Source: Hypomyces perniciosus (Eukaryota > Ascomycota > Sordariomycetes > Hypocreales > Hypocreaceae). From it: DNA of 64,000 nucleotides. Below, piece by piece: positions 10,023 to 20,824 of the stretch. Location: NCBI GenBank assembly GCA_008477525.1, contig SPDT01000001.1, positions 558,001 to 622,000 of the forward strand. Direction: 5' to 3'. The notes beneath the pieces were generated by a model. The model was not told the DNA's origin. It did not search any database and worked only from the letters and a program-made list of their open reading frames with translations. Positions within the stretch are counted from its first letter, which is position 1. Every line of letters begins with the position of its first letter. Made by a program: the position numbers and the translations under genes.

Positions 10023-10450
10023 GTCTCACACCTTGACGTTCGCTCCATGAAGAGCGCGCCGTGTATCTGATAGGGGTAAAAATCAAGGGTAGGTAATCGG
10101 ATGGGGTTCAAGGTCAACAACATCGGAGTTGAGGCATCTGGGATACGGACAGGACGTTGGGGATCTACGGAGGGAAATCAAAAGACGAGGAACAAAACCC
10201 TCCAGGACAAGTCGCAAAAAGAAACGCGCTGTAAATGTATCGTACAGCTAGTAGTATGTATATAGTAATAGTTTGACTGCCGACAATGGGACTCTACGGG
10301 GTAGAGAAAGAAAAAAGGCCTCCTTGTATTCTTCATCCCGAATCATCCCAATTAACCAACAATGCTTTTTGCGCCGACAGCAGCCTATCCTCCCCCCATG
10401 AAATTTCTACAGTTTGATATGCCATCCATCCAATCGACACGACAAATCCC
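10023..10450. other. Convergent spacer NASP / MPP10
   Basis: 428 bp between two facing stop codons; presumably both 3' UTRs and poly(A) signals. No coding potential seen. Confidence 0.6.
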
Positions 10451-12694
10451 TTACAGTTTGTAACTTCCACTTGACGCAATCTTCGCCGTCTTGGTCTTCT
10501 TCCCTTCCACATCCGTAATCTCTCCCTTGCGATTAATAACCTTGACACCACCCTTCTTCAGCTCCGCGATCGTCTCCCGCTGCATCTTGGCCTTCGCGCT
10601 GAGAGGCTTCTTGCCACCACCAGCAGCGTCCGCACCGCCCGCCTTGCGCACGCGCTCCTTCTGGCGGCGGCGCCTCCTGAGTTTCTCCTCGCGCGTCATC
10701 TCCTGTCGTGCGATGGGCAGGCCAGCACCTGTGACGATCTCGCCCTGGGCGGCAGTCTCGGCACCGGTCTTGTATACTTCCTGGGGCGCCATGCGGCTGC
10801 TCTCGCCGGTGATGGCCGATGCGGTCGTAGGTTGAGCATCTTCCATAGCAACGGTAGCCACATCCGCGACGACGGAAAGGGATGGCGCTGCGGGCTTGGG
10901 CTTGTAGTGCCAACTGCTCAAGGCGTCCAGGCGCGCGGAGACGTCTTTCCACATGGCCTCGATCTCTTTCTCTTCGCGCTGGAGCTTCTCGTCTGACTGA
11001 CTGACGTAGCTGTCTGGGTTGGCGTTCTTGACGTGTTCCTCCTCGTAGATCTCTGCTAGGCTCTTGTTGGGCTTGCTGTCGTCTAGTTCAATCATACCGC
11101 GCCGCGTTCCGTTGGGTAGGCCCTCGGTATCTGGTCTTCGGCGAAGGACCTCGTCGAATTCCTGGGCGAGAATGCGTCGCTTGATTATATCCTCAATACC
11201 CTCTGTAATTTCGGGCGTAATCACGGGGACAGGCTTGCCGACGTGCTCAAATTCGAGGTCCTCCTCCAAGAGCGAGTTGACGGGTCGGTCAACCGCAGCA
11301 GCTTCACCAGAAAGAGTCCATTCACGTTTTGCAACAGAGGCAGCCTCAAGCTGGCGGATCTCCTCCGCCAGCTTGGCTTGTCTCCGTTCATGTGCCGAGC
11401 GTCGGGACTTGGGATCACCGGCTGACGCATCAGACAAGGCGTCTTCAGAATCGTCATTTTCCGATTCGTCGTCAAAAAGGTCTCGGCGTACATCAGCCAT
11501 GGCCCTCTCGACATCTTCCTCGGCTGGTTGCTCTGATTTAAAGTGGACACTCTTCTTTGGCTTTCCGCCCTTGTTCTTCTTGGGTGGTGGCGCAAAGTAA
11601 TCCTTGAAGTAGATCTCGTTTGCATTGAAGTCCATGCCTTCGTCGTCAATAGCGGCATCATCCATAGCTTCATCCTCGCTGTCACCCTCAGGTGCATCGA
11701 GAGCCATATCTCCAAAAGTTGGCCCTTCCTCATCATCATCGTCGTCGTCATCGTACTCTTCTCCGGCAACTGCCTCGTCATCTGAAAGGGTACCGTTATC
11801 TTCCGACTTGCGTTTGGATGCCTTTTTGGAGTTGCCTTTTGATGGCGCCATGGGGTCTACATCCCAGTCTATCTCCTCGTCATCGCTGGCTCGATCTGTG
11901 TTGGGGTCGCCTCTGGCATCTTGCTCTTCGAACCATTGCGTTTGTCGGTTGAACTCGTCGATGGAGAAGAACCCGTCATTGAGACCGTTGGGGTCCTCGA
12001 CATATTCTTGTCCTTCTTCACTCTCGTCGTCGTCCTCGTTTTCTTCGCCATCTTCTTCGGCTTCCAAGTCTTCGTAGTCTTCTTCATCCTCCTCCTCGAG
12101 CTCGCCTTCCAGACCGTCTTCTGACAATTCCTCCCCAGAGAGGTCTTCCCCGTCCTCTTCGTCCTCTTGCTCTAACAATTCCTCATCGAGTTCATCCTCA
12201 TCACTCACGCTCTCTTCTCCGTCCACAGCTCCATCGGCCGCAATCTCGTCATTCTCCTCCATCTCATCCAAAATATTCTCCGAAAACGTCAAGACACTGC
12301 CAATAATCTTCTTTGCCTGCTGCCACACCTGCGCAGTCTCAAAGCCATCCACATACACCTTCCTCAGCTTCAACACATCCCGCACAACCTCCTTCTCGCC
12401 CGCAGCAGCGCCATTCCGCTTCCTCTTCCGGCTCTCCTTCAGCCTCTGCTGCTGCTCGTCGCTAACCTGCGCCGCAAACCCTTCCAGTGTGTCCTTCACA
12501 ATGTTCAGCGACTCGGTCGGCAGCGATCCGCTCGGCTGCAAGAAAATGTGGCGCTTCTCTGGCCGCAGACTCTCCAGCAGCGCCAGGACGATATCGCCAT
12601 TGGTGTTGGATAGAGACGAAGGGAGCGCCATGATGGGCGCTGCAGTGAGTGTGTGCGACGACGACGTCAAGGATGGCGAAGTGTTGGCAGCCAT
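10451..12694 (-). CDS. MPP10: U3 small nucleolar ribonucleoprotein MPP10
   Basis: A single exon from the ATG at 12694 (MAANTSPS) to TAA at 10451 gives 747 residues. An N-terminal helical region (DIVLALLESLRPEK; AQVWQQAKKIIGSVL) is followed by very long Glu/Asp-rich tracts, then a FDDES acidic segment. The conserved C-terminal block includes KSLAEIYEEEHVKNAN, EKEIEAMWKDVSARLDALSSWHYKPKP and a REEKLRRRRRQKERVRK basic patch. These are the signatures of Mpp10, a scaffold with Imp3 and Imp4 in the small-subunit processome that cleaves 18S pre-rRNA in the nucleolus. Frame extension upstream of 12694 relies on a non-ATG codon and is not supported. The next start, MALPSSL, lies 22 codons in. Confidence 0.93.
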   Translation of the reverse strand: MAANTSPSLTSSSHTLTAAPIMALPSSLSNTNGDIVLALLESLRPEKRHIFLQPSGSLPTESLNIVKDTLEGFAAQVSDEQQQRLKESRKRKRNGAAAGEKEVVRDVLKLRKVYVDGFETAQVWQQAKKIIGSVLTFSENILDEMEENDEIAADGAVDGEESVSDEDELDEELLEQEDEEDGEDLSGEELSEDGLEGELEEEDEEDYEDLEAEEDGEENEDDDESEEGQEYVEDPNGLNDGFFSIDEFNRQTQWFEEQDARGDPNTDRASDDEEIDWDVDPMAPSKGNSKKASKRKSEDNGTLSDDEAVAGEEYDDDDDDDEEGPTFGDMALDAPEGDSEDEAMDDAAIDDEGMDFNANEIYFKDYFAPPPKKNKGGKPKKSVHFKSEQPAEEDVERAMADVRRDLFDDESENDDSEDALSDASAGDPKSRRSAHERRQAKLAEEIRQLEAASVAKREWTLSGEAAAVDRPVNSLLEEDLEFEHVGKPVPVITPEITEGIEDIIKRRILAQEFDEVLRRRPDTEGLPNGTRRGMIELDDSKPNKSLAEIYEEEHVKNANPDSYVSQSDEKLQREEKEIEAMWKDVSARLDALSSWHYKPKPAAPSLSVVADVATVAMEDAQPTTASAITGESSRMAPQEVYKTGAETAAQGEIVTGAGLPIARQEMTREEKLRRRRRQKERVRKAGGADAAGGGKKPLSAKAKMQRETIAELKKGGVKVINRKGEITDVEGKKTKTAKIASSGSYKL

Positions 12695-13153
12695 ACTATG
12701 ATGGGTTTGGCTGAATTGATGATGGCTGCGAGCATTTGAGCTGTGACCGCGCCTCAAGAAAGAGGAAAAAAAATTTGGCGTCTGTTGGAAACGAACCGAC
12801 CCCACTACGAGGTGCGGCACTGCGGCCCCGCAGCCTCCGAATTCAGCTGTACTCTGTACTCCGTATTTACTCCGTAGTACTTCGTAGTATCTCTATTATT
12901 AATATGCGACTTGGATGAGTAGTATCCAATTTGTCTTCAAGTGAATTATATCTGATATATTTTTCTCGGTATAGATAAGCCCACATAAATGCATTGCAGT
13001 TCTGCCTTTCTTCCCCGGATCGTCAATGAGCCCAAGTCGCCTCGAATAAATGATCGCTGATGTCTTCAAGTCCAAAAACGCCGTCCATGCCAAAGAGCCA
13101 AACTCCGCTGAAACACATACAGCATCTATATCCGCCCCAAAGATCATCGCCCT
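12695..13153. other. Spacer with MPP10 promoter and motif cluster
   Basis: About 460 bp between the MPP10 start and the stop of the RING-protein gene on the same strand. It holds the words TACTCCGTA, TACTCCGTA and TACTTCGTA at about 12858-12889, upstream of MPP10. No gene seen. Confidence 0.65.
12858..12889. repeat. Cluster of TACTCCGTA / TACTTCGTA words
   Basis: TACTCCGTA occurs twice and TACTTCGTA once within 32 bp, about 165 bp upstream of the MPP10 start codon. A further near-copy (TACTCTGTA) abuts on the left. Confidence 0.85.
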
Positions 13154-15112
13154 TCAAATTCCCCGCCGACCACCTGTGCTCATCAGTGTAATCTTCTGTT
13201 TCTTCTTCTTCTTGCCGCCGCCACCACCACCACCTCCTCCCCCACCAGCAGCACTGCTACTCTGGCCATTATCTCCGTTCTCCATCATTCTCAGTGCTTC
13301 CAGTTGCATGGCGAGCTCTGCCGGACCCAATGCCAAAAATTCTTCATCCTTGAGCCACCCATCATCGACAGAGACTGGCTGGGTCTCTTCGACTACTCCA
13401 GGCGTCGTCGAAAGAGCCGGTGTGCCCCACACTGTCCTCTGATTCGATGGGCTCGTTGACATGGAGGCAAGTGTAGAAAATCCCGGCCGCGGATCAGGAG
13501 GAGTTGTGCCAGATGGTGCCGACAAAGGCTGAAACTCAGACATATCCATAAGTGGCACATGGTCTTCATCAATGGGCGATGGGGGTCTTCGAGTGCCAGT
13601 GAGACTTCGAAGAGCAGCTGTTTCAAGTCGTTCGGATTGAATTCGCTCTCGTTCCTCTTGCGCAGCTTTATCACGATTGCGGTTCCGTCTCCGCTCAATA
13701 TCAGACGAAAACGTTTCTAAAATTTCAGCAGGAACGATGTCTGTCCAGTCACACTCCAAGAAGCTGATGACACAACCGTGTGGGAGGTGACCCAGATATT
13801 TTGCTCGTTTCCGCAACGCGTCATCGACGACATGGCCAGTTGAGAGATGTTCAACCCGGGGCAGTAATGTCGATGGAAAGGCAGAAAATGAGCCATACTT
13901 GGTCTTGAGAATCCTAATGTCGAGAGGTGAGAGGTAGAGATGGGGAAGAGCACTGTAGAAGTAAAAGTCGGCTGATGATGGCTGCTTTGTCATGCCTGGG
14001 CCTTCTTCAGTGCTGCCAAGATCCGCCACCTTTTCCTTGGCCGTGTTGACTGCCTTGATAGCCTTTTGTGTCCACTCGCTATCTTGTCCGAAAAGTGCTT
14101 CGTCTTCTCTTGCCTGCTGTAGCATGGTCTCAATCTCTTCATCAAATTGACCAACCATGTAGTCTCCAGTCCCCTTCATTATCCGAGCATAATCCAGAAC
14201 ATTTGCAGCAAATTGCCACGGAACATCGTCACCCGAATTCAGAACTTCTGCACCCCCTTCCTTGGGAAGAGCAAGCGTAGAGTCCGCGTTTCTCGCCATG
14301 AGCCTCAAGACAACATCATCCCCGACTCGGGGAAGAGGGCTCTCTTGGCCGGCGTAGAAGCGCACTGGGCGTACTTCCTGCAGATATATGCTATCCTCAC
14401 AGATGGGACACTTCCTCCACTTAGGTCCCTTGCCCAACTTGGCATCTTCATCGCTTAAGCTCGAATTCATGTATCGAATCAAACAGGGAAGACAAAATAT
14501 GTGACCGCATTTCGCCATCCGAGGAGCAACCGGATCTGAAAGGCAAATCGGGCAGGATGCTGCCTGCGATTCCGCTGACGCAAGCACTTGCATAACGTTG
14601 GCCCACTCCAGAAACAAATCGGCATCCGCAGCATGCTTTGAGTAGGCACTGTCTGGGGAGACAATGAAGCGATAATTGGCGTGGACATATCTGGATTTGT
14701 CCACTGCGTGGTATCCCGAGCCAGGTCCCCATGTGGGGTGTCGCCGATATGACCTCGAGTGGTGACTATGATCTTGATACTGCAATGGGGCTGAGTAATT
14801 CAGCAGGTGAGTGATGGATGTCTGCCCGCGCCGACTCATCGGATTTCTCAGCGCTCGGAGTTCCGCCATGGCGTCATCCCCATCCAGCAGGGAGCCACCT
14901 GCCCGTTCGTCCATATGCGGTCGACGCTGATTTCTGTGTTGCTTCCGAGAGCCCTGTCCTTTTCTAGGCACAGGCTGAGGGAACGATGCTCCCGCTTGGT
15001 TCGTACGACGGGAGGCCTCGAAGCTCGTTGTTGCTGGTCCGGCTTGAACCGACGGAAGATGATTCGACTGAATTGGAAGGGACTTGCCCGCGTTGGAATT
15101 CGAAGGATTCAT
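13154..15112 (-). CDS. RING finger protein, RNF10-like
   Basis: A single exon of 653 codons (652 residues) starting MNPSNSNAG at 15112. A disordered basic N-terminus precedes a C3HC4 RING at about residues 190-245 (SCPICLSDPVAP, CGHIFCLPCLIRYM, CPICEDSIY), flanked by WANVMQVLAS. After the RING comes a region matching the RNF10 family (VRPVRFYAGQES; PHLYLSPLDIRILKTKYGSF; FLECDWTDIVPAE). The C-terminus has a run of about 13 glycines followed by poly-Lys. Probable E3 ubiquitin ligase; target unknown. RNF10-type ligases have been linked to ribosome ubiquitination in animals; whether this holds here is not known. Same strand as the MPP10 gene. Confidence 0.88.
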   Translation of the reverse strand: MNPSNSNAGKSLPIQSNHLPSVQAGPATTSFEASRRTNQAGASFPQPVPRKGQGSRKQHRNQRRPHMDERAGGSLLDGDDAMAELRALRNPMSRRGQTSITHLLNYSAPLQYQDHSHHSRSYRRHPTWGPGSGYHAVDKSRYVHANYRFIVSPDSAYSKHAADADLFLEWANVMQVLASAESQAASCPICLSDPVAPRMAKCGHIFCLPCLIRYMNSSLSDEDAKLGKGPKWRKCPICEDSIYLQEVRPVRFYAGQESPLPRVGDDVVLRLMARNADSTLALPKEGGAEVLNSGDDVPWQFAANVLDYARIMKGTGDYMVGQFDEEIETMLQQAREDEALFGQDSEWTQKAIKAVNTAKEKVADLGSTEEGPGMTKQPSSADFYFYSALPHLYLSPLDIRILKTKYGSFSAFPSTLLPRVEHLSTGHVVDDALRKRAKYLGHLPHGCVISFLECDWTDIVPAEILETFSSDIERRRNRNRDKAAQEERERIQSERLETAALRSLTGTRRPPSPIDEDHVPLMDMSEFQPLSAPSGTTPPDPRPGFSTLASMSTSPSNQRTVWGTPALSTTPGVVEETQPVSVDDGWLKDEEFLALGPAELAMQLEALRMMENGDNGQSSSAAGGGGGGGGGGGKKKKKQKITLMSTGGRRGI

Positions 15113-16056
15113 GATAACACTGCCAAGCAGGAGATTATGCAGTAAATGATGCGAGATGGATGGCTGCCACTCAATCGCTCGAACCGATCGATCTGCCAGA
15201 CGCGAGCGCGAAGGCCAGCATGCCACAGGCTACACACAAGCGGCCCGCCTCGCTGTCGAATGGACGGCTTGACTGGAAAACGATGATCGCGCGCACAAAG
15301 CGCTGACAGAGGAGAAACAAAGTACCGATGATATTGAAGAGAGAGAAGCTTGAGAAGGAGTCCCGGCTGACCCCGGGACTTGTGGAGGATGGAAAGTCGA
15401 GTCAGCGGCGGGGCAAATCGTGATGAGATTAAACTGTTTGGGGAAACAGTTAGAGCTCCAGCTGGGGGCGGATAGAGGCGAACTTTGTCAGCAGCTCTGC
15501 CACGTGCCAAACCAGGTGATCACCTCCATGAACAAGTAAGCTCCAAGTACGGAATACTCCGTGGCCTACCCCGTATCAGTCAAAGTCTCATGGAGTTTCA
15601 ACGTTTCACTCAGGCTAAGTGGCTGCTCCTATCCTCATGGGATAGAGTCTAATTGCCATCATAGGAGTTAAACTGAAACTACCCCGCAATACTACTGCGG
15701 CTGGGATTGACTCATGAAAGCCGAGGCGCTTTATCATCGCATATCATTCTAACGAGTTCAATTTCAAACATCTCAGCCACCCTATTATCTACACCTCCCA
15801 GGTTTAACCGTGGCCAATCTCTTCGATACATGGGTACCCAAGTAAACATCAGAAAAAACATGTGCAGAAAAATCATAAATGAATTGAGGTATATGATGGC
15901 GACCAAGGTCTCCGACTTGGTCAACCCAAGTCAAACCTATTGCGAATGTGGGGAATCATAGACATAGGTAACAGCAAAACACTCCAACAACCCAAACCCG
16001 TTCCTGGAAATAGAGAAAAGGCATCAACATGACAGCTTGCTCCGTCACTGTTGCTC
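15113..16056. other. Spacer upstream of the RNF10-like gene
   Basis: About 0.95 kb holding the promoter of the RING-protein gene and the 3' flank of the CRP1-like gene. A TACGGAATACTCCGT word lies near 15546. The longest frame (minus, 15109-15510) covers the leader and has no recognisable domain. Confidence 0.55.
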
Positions 16057-19016
16057 CTAGTTCTTATCCGTCAACTTCTGCTTGATCTTGCTGAAGATGG
16101 AGCTGAGACGGTTTCTCTTCTTAACAGACGCTTCAGCAGCCTTGGCACCATCGGCTGGCTCCTCAATCTTGGGAATATCGGTTGCTGGGACATCCGTAGC
16201 AGCCTCAGTGGCAGGGGTTTCAGCTGGCGGAATCTCAGTCCTGTCTGTTTCGGTCACTGGTGATTCAGCTGCCGGGATTTCGGCCTTGGGAGCCTCAGTA
16301 GCAGTGGTGTCGATTGGCGGCACTTCAGTCTTGACTGCCTCGGTCTTGACCTCCTCAGTGGCTGGTACTTCAGTTACCGGAACCTCAATCTTAGGGATCT
16401 CAACTGCGGCAGTCTCGGGTACTGGAGCTTCAGTTTTGGTCTCTTCGACTTTGGTCTCCTCAGGTGCGACCTCTGGAACCTTAGTTTCCTCAGGTGCTGG
16501 AACCTCAATCTTGGTCTCCTCGACCTTAGTTTCCTCAGGTGCTGGAGCCTCAGTCTTGGTCTCCTCGACCTTGGTCTCCTCTGGTGTGACCTCTGAAGCC
16601 TTCTCCTCGACTACTGGAGCCACTGTCTCTTCGGGCTTGGTCTCCTCAACTACTGGAACGACCGTCTCTTCAGGCTTAGCCTCCTCGACAACTGGAACGA
16701 CCGCCTCTTCAGGCTTAGCCTCCTCGACAACTGGAACGACCGCCTCTTCAGGCTTAGCCTCCTCGACAACTGGAGCCACCGTCTCCTCAGGCTTGGTTTC
16801 CTCAACCTTGGCCTCTTCAGTCACAGGCTCAGGAACGGGGACCTCAACCTTGGTCACCTCAATATTTGTGACCTCAGTAACGGGAGCTTCTGTCGTCTCG
16901 GCCTCGGTCACCAGTACTTCAGGGGTAGGGGGCTCAGCAACGACTGGGGCTGCGGTGGTTGCCTCTTCCTTGACTTCCTCAGGCTTAGCCTCCTCAGTCT
17001 TGGTTTCCTCAGGCTTAGCTTCCTCTACTGAAGGCGCGGGCTTGACTTCGTCCAGCAGTTGAGCTTCAACTTCCTTTTTCTCCTCAACGGCGGTGGCATT
17101 GGCAGCCGCCTCGGGGCTCTCACCAGACTCGGTGATAGACTCCTTGACCTCGGCTGGTACCTCAGGTGCGACCTCCTCCTGCACCTCTTCCTTCTGCTCA
17201 ACCACGGCGGCATCAGCCTCGGGGTCAGCAATGGCCTTCTCCTGAGTCTCCTCAACGGCCTCGGGGGCCTTGGACTCTAGGGGAACCTGACCAGCCAGGT
17301 CCAGAGTAGTCGCACCAACACCGACAGTGTTGATATTGACGTCGTTGGCATCAACTACGGGCAGACTTGACTCGGGAATCAAGTTGCTGGTGACAGGAGG
17401 CAAGTCGATAGACTCAATGCCGGGAATGGCATCGCTTTTCTCGTAAGACTCCTCATCCAACTTGACGTGTGAGTTGATGCCCTCAGCAGCAATGGCGTGA
17501 GGGACCTCCTCGCCAGGCTCGAGCTTGATGGGGTTTACGGCACCATCAGCCGCAGGTAGCGGATTGACGCTGACGGGCTTGTCCAACTCACTGACGGGAG
17601 TCTCAGGAGGGAAACCGCCAGGGATGTCGGACGGAGTGGCCGTGCCTTCAGTGTTCGCAATGGGCTGTTCGCTGGCCATCTTAGCAGTGGTTGACTCCGG
17701 AGTCACCGTGTTGATCAGGGCAGCGGCAGCAGTTGACTGGACGATATCCTCGGGAGTGAGGAAGTTGTTGGTGTTGCCCTCGTGATCGGCCTCTTTGGCA
17801 CAGGACTCGTTGATTGTCCAGGTGCCGTCAACAACAAACTGTGTAAAGAGTAAAGCAAGTCAGCAATGAATTGTGAACAAAATGCAGCACCAATTGCGAA
17901 CGACAAGCCACGAAGGTGTATGTTCAAGGGCGTAACCGCTGAGACAGGCTGGCTGGCTGGCTGGCTGGGTGGTGACATGATATAAGAAGGGGTTGGTTGG
18001 AGTGGTGCGGGGGCGCGCATTGGCACGAATGACAGGGGTCCAGAAAGCCTCCCAGATTCAGCCACTGGCCGGCAAAAATACAAGTTGAAACAGCCTAGAG
18101 CAGAGGCTAGTTCAGCAACGACAAGACAGAGAGCTGATCGCGCTTCCAATGGGCTTAGAAGGTAACTTTGGCCCATGGCTCATCTTTGCGGCTGTGGCGC
18201 TTGCACATCCTCACCGCTATGCCCGCTCTAGAGACACTAAGAAGCGTGTGATGTCCAGTTCTGCTCCAGAATTCCAGCCCCCGCGGCCGGCTGTTGCGTC
18301 ATATCCTGGACACCAGCCCAGCAAGCGGGACATGGCCGTCTGGTTGGTTGCGCAACAAGAACCAGACCGAGCACGAGTCTCGGGGCCTTGATGGCCCAGC
18401 CGCACTGGCTCCGCATTGCGCGACAACGGCTCCAACTTCACAAGATGCCCATGACGGCAGATGAGTTGCGGTGACTCGTTGACCACGATTGTTGGATCGC
18501 AAGCGCGCAAGAGCACTAAAAACCAGTGGACCGTATCAATACAGTCTACTGGAGCCAAACGAAAAGGCCGCGCCGACGGTCGCATGCTCAACAAAGGTTG
18601 TCATAAAATGGGCGTCGCAGAAAAACAAAAACACAGCCGCAGTGCAAGGGACAGCCTTGATGACCTAAACCTACCTTGTAGTATATCTTTTCCGTGGCAT
18701 TTTTCAGTTCGACACTCTTCTGGAAGACATCGCCCACCTTGTCCAACTGTTCGCTCTTGGTCCAGTTGTCAAAGGTGCCCGTGACAAAGACCTCCTCAGC
18801 GGGGTGCTCCCTGCAAAATCGCGGGTGTTAGTTTTGATCCACATCTCCAAGACGGCGCATTGCATTTGTGTGTGTGTGGGCGAAGTAAGGGAACTTGTGG
18901 CCTCGTGATGTGAAGTGTGATGCGCAAAAACCGCCGGATTCGGTTGGGGGCGGCTGCGTGACGGGTGCCAAATGCAGGAGGATTCAAACATACCACTTGA
19001 AGGTATAGCTGCCCAT
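16057..19016 (-). CDS. CRP1/MDG1-like protein with AMPK-type glycogen-binding domain
   Basis: Exons 19016-18994, 18810-18675 and 17838-16057 join to 1,941 nt (646 residues). Residues 1 to about 85 form an AMPK1-type carbohydrate-binding module (TFKWEHPAEEVFVTGTFDNW; KIYYKFVVDGTWTINE; NTNNFLTPED), as in yeast Crp1 and Mdg1. The remaining 550 residues are low-complexity Glu/Pro/Val/Ala. They include about five near-exact 13-residue units of the type VVPVVEEAKPEEA (around 16600-16800) and looser EETKVEETKTEAP units. The C-terminus is basic (KKRNRLSSIFSKIKQKLTDKN). In yeast these proteins are implicated in cruciform-DNA binding (Crp1) and pheromone signalling (Mdg1); function here is not known. 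Intron 2 is unusually long (836 nt). Confidence 0.88.
16600..16800 (-). repeat. Coding tandem repeat, 39-bp units
   Basis: Within the CRP1-like gene the peptide unit VVPVVEEAKPEEA recurs about five times with Ala/Thr swaps, corresponding to 39-bp DNA units. Neighbouring units are nearly identical at the nucleotide level, which suggests recent expansion and probable length polymorphism. Confidence 0.8.
17947..17966. repeat. (GGCT)5 microsatellite in intron 2 of the CRP1-like gene
   Basis: Five GGCT units lie within the 836-nt intron. Simple repeat; directly readable. Confidence 0.85.
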
Positions 19017-19318
19017 CGTCGTAATTAGGAATTAGGGATATAGAAAGAGGTTTTACGGCTCAGCCGGAGGGCAAAAAAAGGCACAGGAGCTTTGGAAAAG
19101 GAGAGAGAGAGAAATGGGAAGAAGAGGAAGAAGAAGAAGAAGGCTGTCGCTGAAATTTGTGAGAGGGGTGTGTTTTGGGCAGTGGTGGCAACTTGCAAGC
19201 AACGGTCTGAAATTAAATGTGGCTGGTGAGCTTTTCGGGCGGTGGGGAGGGCCGATTGACCGAATGTAGGAAAGGAAAACACGGGATGACTGACAGATAA
19301 GCGCATGCAGTAGTTTCT

Positions 19319-19353
19319 AGTAGTAGTAACAGTACGAGTAGTACTTCGTACGT
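19319..19353. repeat. Motif cluster TACGAGTA-GTACTTCGTAC
   Basis: TAGTAG steps run into TACGAGTA and then GTACTTCGTAC, all within 35 bp in the spacer upstream of the CRP1-like gene. Confidence 0.8.
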
Positions 19354-19640
19354 ATCCGCCGAAAGCAGGAGGAGATTTCATCCAATGTCTTGGATCTACA
19401 TACCTAGATACGCCTCTGTGTACTCGTCCTAATGCATTGATGGCGGTTCCCGAAGCTTCCAAGGCATCAATCACCATTATCATCGTCACGAGGCTGCCAG
19501 CAGAACGGAGCAGAGAGGAGGACTGGAGCTTCTCCCAAAGAAGCTTACGTAGGTAGCTCCTCTATCGAGCTGCTTAAAAATGCCCATGAGCCATGAGCCG
19601 CGAACCAGCATCATTTCCACAGCGGTGGCTGGGATCCATC

Positions 19641-19660
19641 CATACTCGTACATACTCGTA
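19641..19660. repeat. Direct repeat CATACTCGTA x2
   Basis: Two exact adjacent copies of CATACTCGTA, each containing the TACTCGTA form of the dispersed motif. Confidence 0.9.
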
Positions 19661-19892
19661 CATGGATTTTTATTTTAGCCTCTGCTATCTCCACTCACTC
19701 GCCTGCGAGCTGTAGTGTTGCATCAGTACGGAGTATGGGGCACGGTTTGTTCCTTAGCACGATCAGGTGGCCTTTGCATTACAAACTGCATGCGGACACA
19801 TGGCGGATAGTAGACCATAGTGCTTCGTAGACCCAACAAGAGAGCTGCTTGGCGCACGGAGACAACCTTTGCTGGGTCTGCTTGTTTCTTCG

Positions 19893-19970
19893 CGAAGTAC
19901 GAAGTACATACCGAGTACTCCGTACTACGAGTAAGCATTTATTAGGTACGGATTACGGAGTACAAGTACT
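19893..19970. repeat. Dense motif cluster, about 78 bp
   Basis: Contains GTACGAAGTAC, GAGTACTCCGTAC, TACGAGTA and TTACGGAGTAC in close succession. All three motif variants (GGA, GAA, GA) occur together, in both orientations. Confidence 0.85.
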
Positions 19971-20824
19971 AATTAACGGCTAACCGAGGCAATTAGAATT
20001 GCATGGAACCCAATGGGCAATGCAACCGTTGCTTACAGCGTGAGATCTCATAGATGATAGATCCACGTAGTCAAATGTCCGGAGTATTCCGCATTTTTAT
20101 TGCACTACCACTTCGTACTACCACTACTACTTTCTAGGAGGCTTGCTCTTTTGTTTGATGAGATATGAATTGTTATATTACACGGATCGAATTGCTGCCT
20201 CTATTGGAAGCATCTCGTTTCATCACAGGCAGTTGGCACTTGCAAGGTTGTGAACCGATATTATAGATTACTACTCCTTCAGTGGCGGATGAACTTGTTA
20301 TTATTAGCATATCCTATCTTCCACAGCCTGTCATGCTTGTTCACATGGCATTCCTCGGAAGGCATGTATCCGTCTGTATTGATAAGCCGGCGTCTCCACA
20401 GGAGCTGCTTGCTTGACGAGCTGCTCCAGTTCCCGGTCCCTCTTTTGGACTGGGATATCTAGTTCGTGCATCGCTCGCAGCGCAGCCCAACTCCGTGCAG
20501 GACGCCACCATTATAGCCATGCCAATAACAGTCCAAAAGCAGGGGTCCCGCCCAGTTGCTGTGCCACACCAGCCCTTCTGGCCCCTGCGCCGCAGCATCC
20601 GAGGCGATGTTGGCATTGCCAAGAGACTGTCTGCCTGATGTCTTCAGTTGCTGCTTGCTGGAATGATTCGATAAGTGAGGCGAACAATGAGCTCACCATG
20701 GCTGCAGAAATACCTTGGCTCTGCAACATGATTATGAGAAGAGAGAGTCGCGTCTCGTACGTTCGTTGGCGGAGAGGCACCGAAAGGCCTCTTGTTCAAC
20801 GATACACCACATCAAGAATCGGGC

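Larger units (their letters stand above)
19017..20824. other. Divergent spacer CRP1-like / GH114
   Basis: About 1.8 kb. Next to the CRP1-like start there is a long pyrimidine tract (minus-strand view, 19080-19145), common in fungal core promoters and leaders. Motif clusters lie at 19319-19353, 19641-19660 and 19893-19970. No coding frame that I recognise. Confidence 0.6.

Noticed and set aside
12694..12820. Upstream extension of the MPP10 frame
   Set aside because: It depends on a GTG start. The ATG at 12694 gives a normal Mpp10 N-terminus.
16082..17062. 326-codon plus-strand open frame
   Set aside because: It is antisense to the CRP1-like gene and reads as a Ser/Thr/Gly/Val repeat that mirrors the sense Glu/Pro repeats; no domain.
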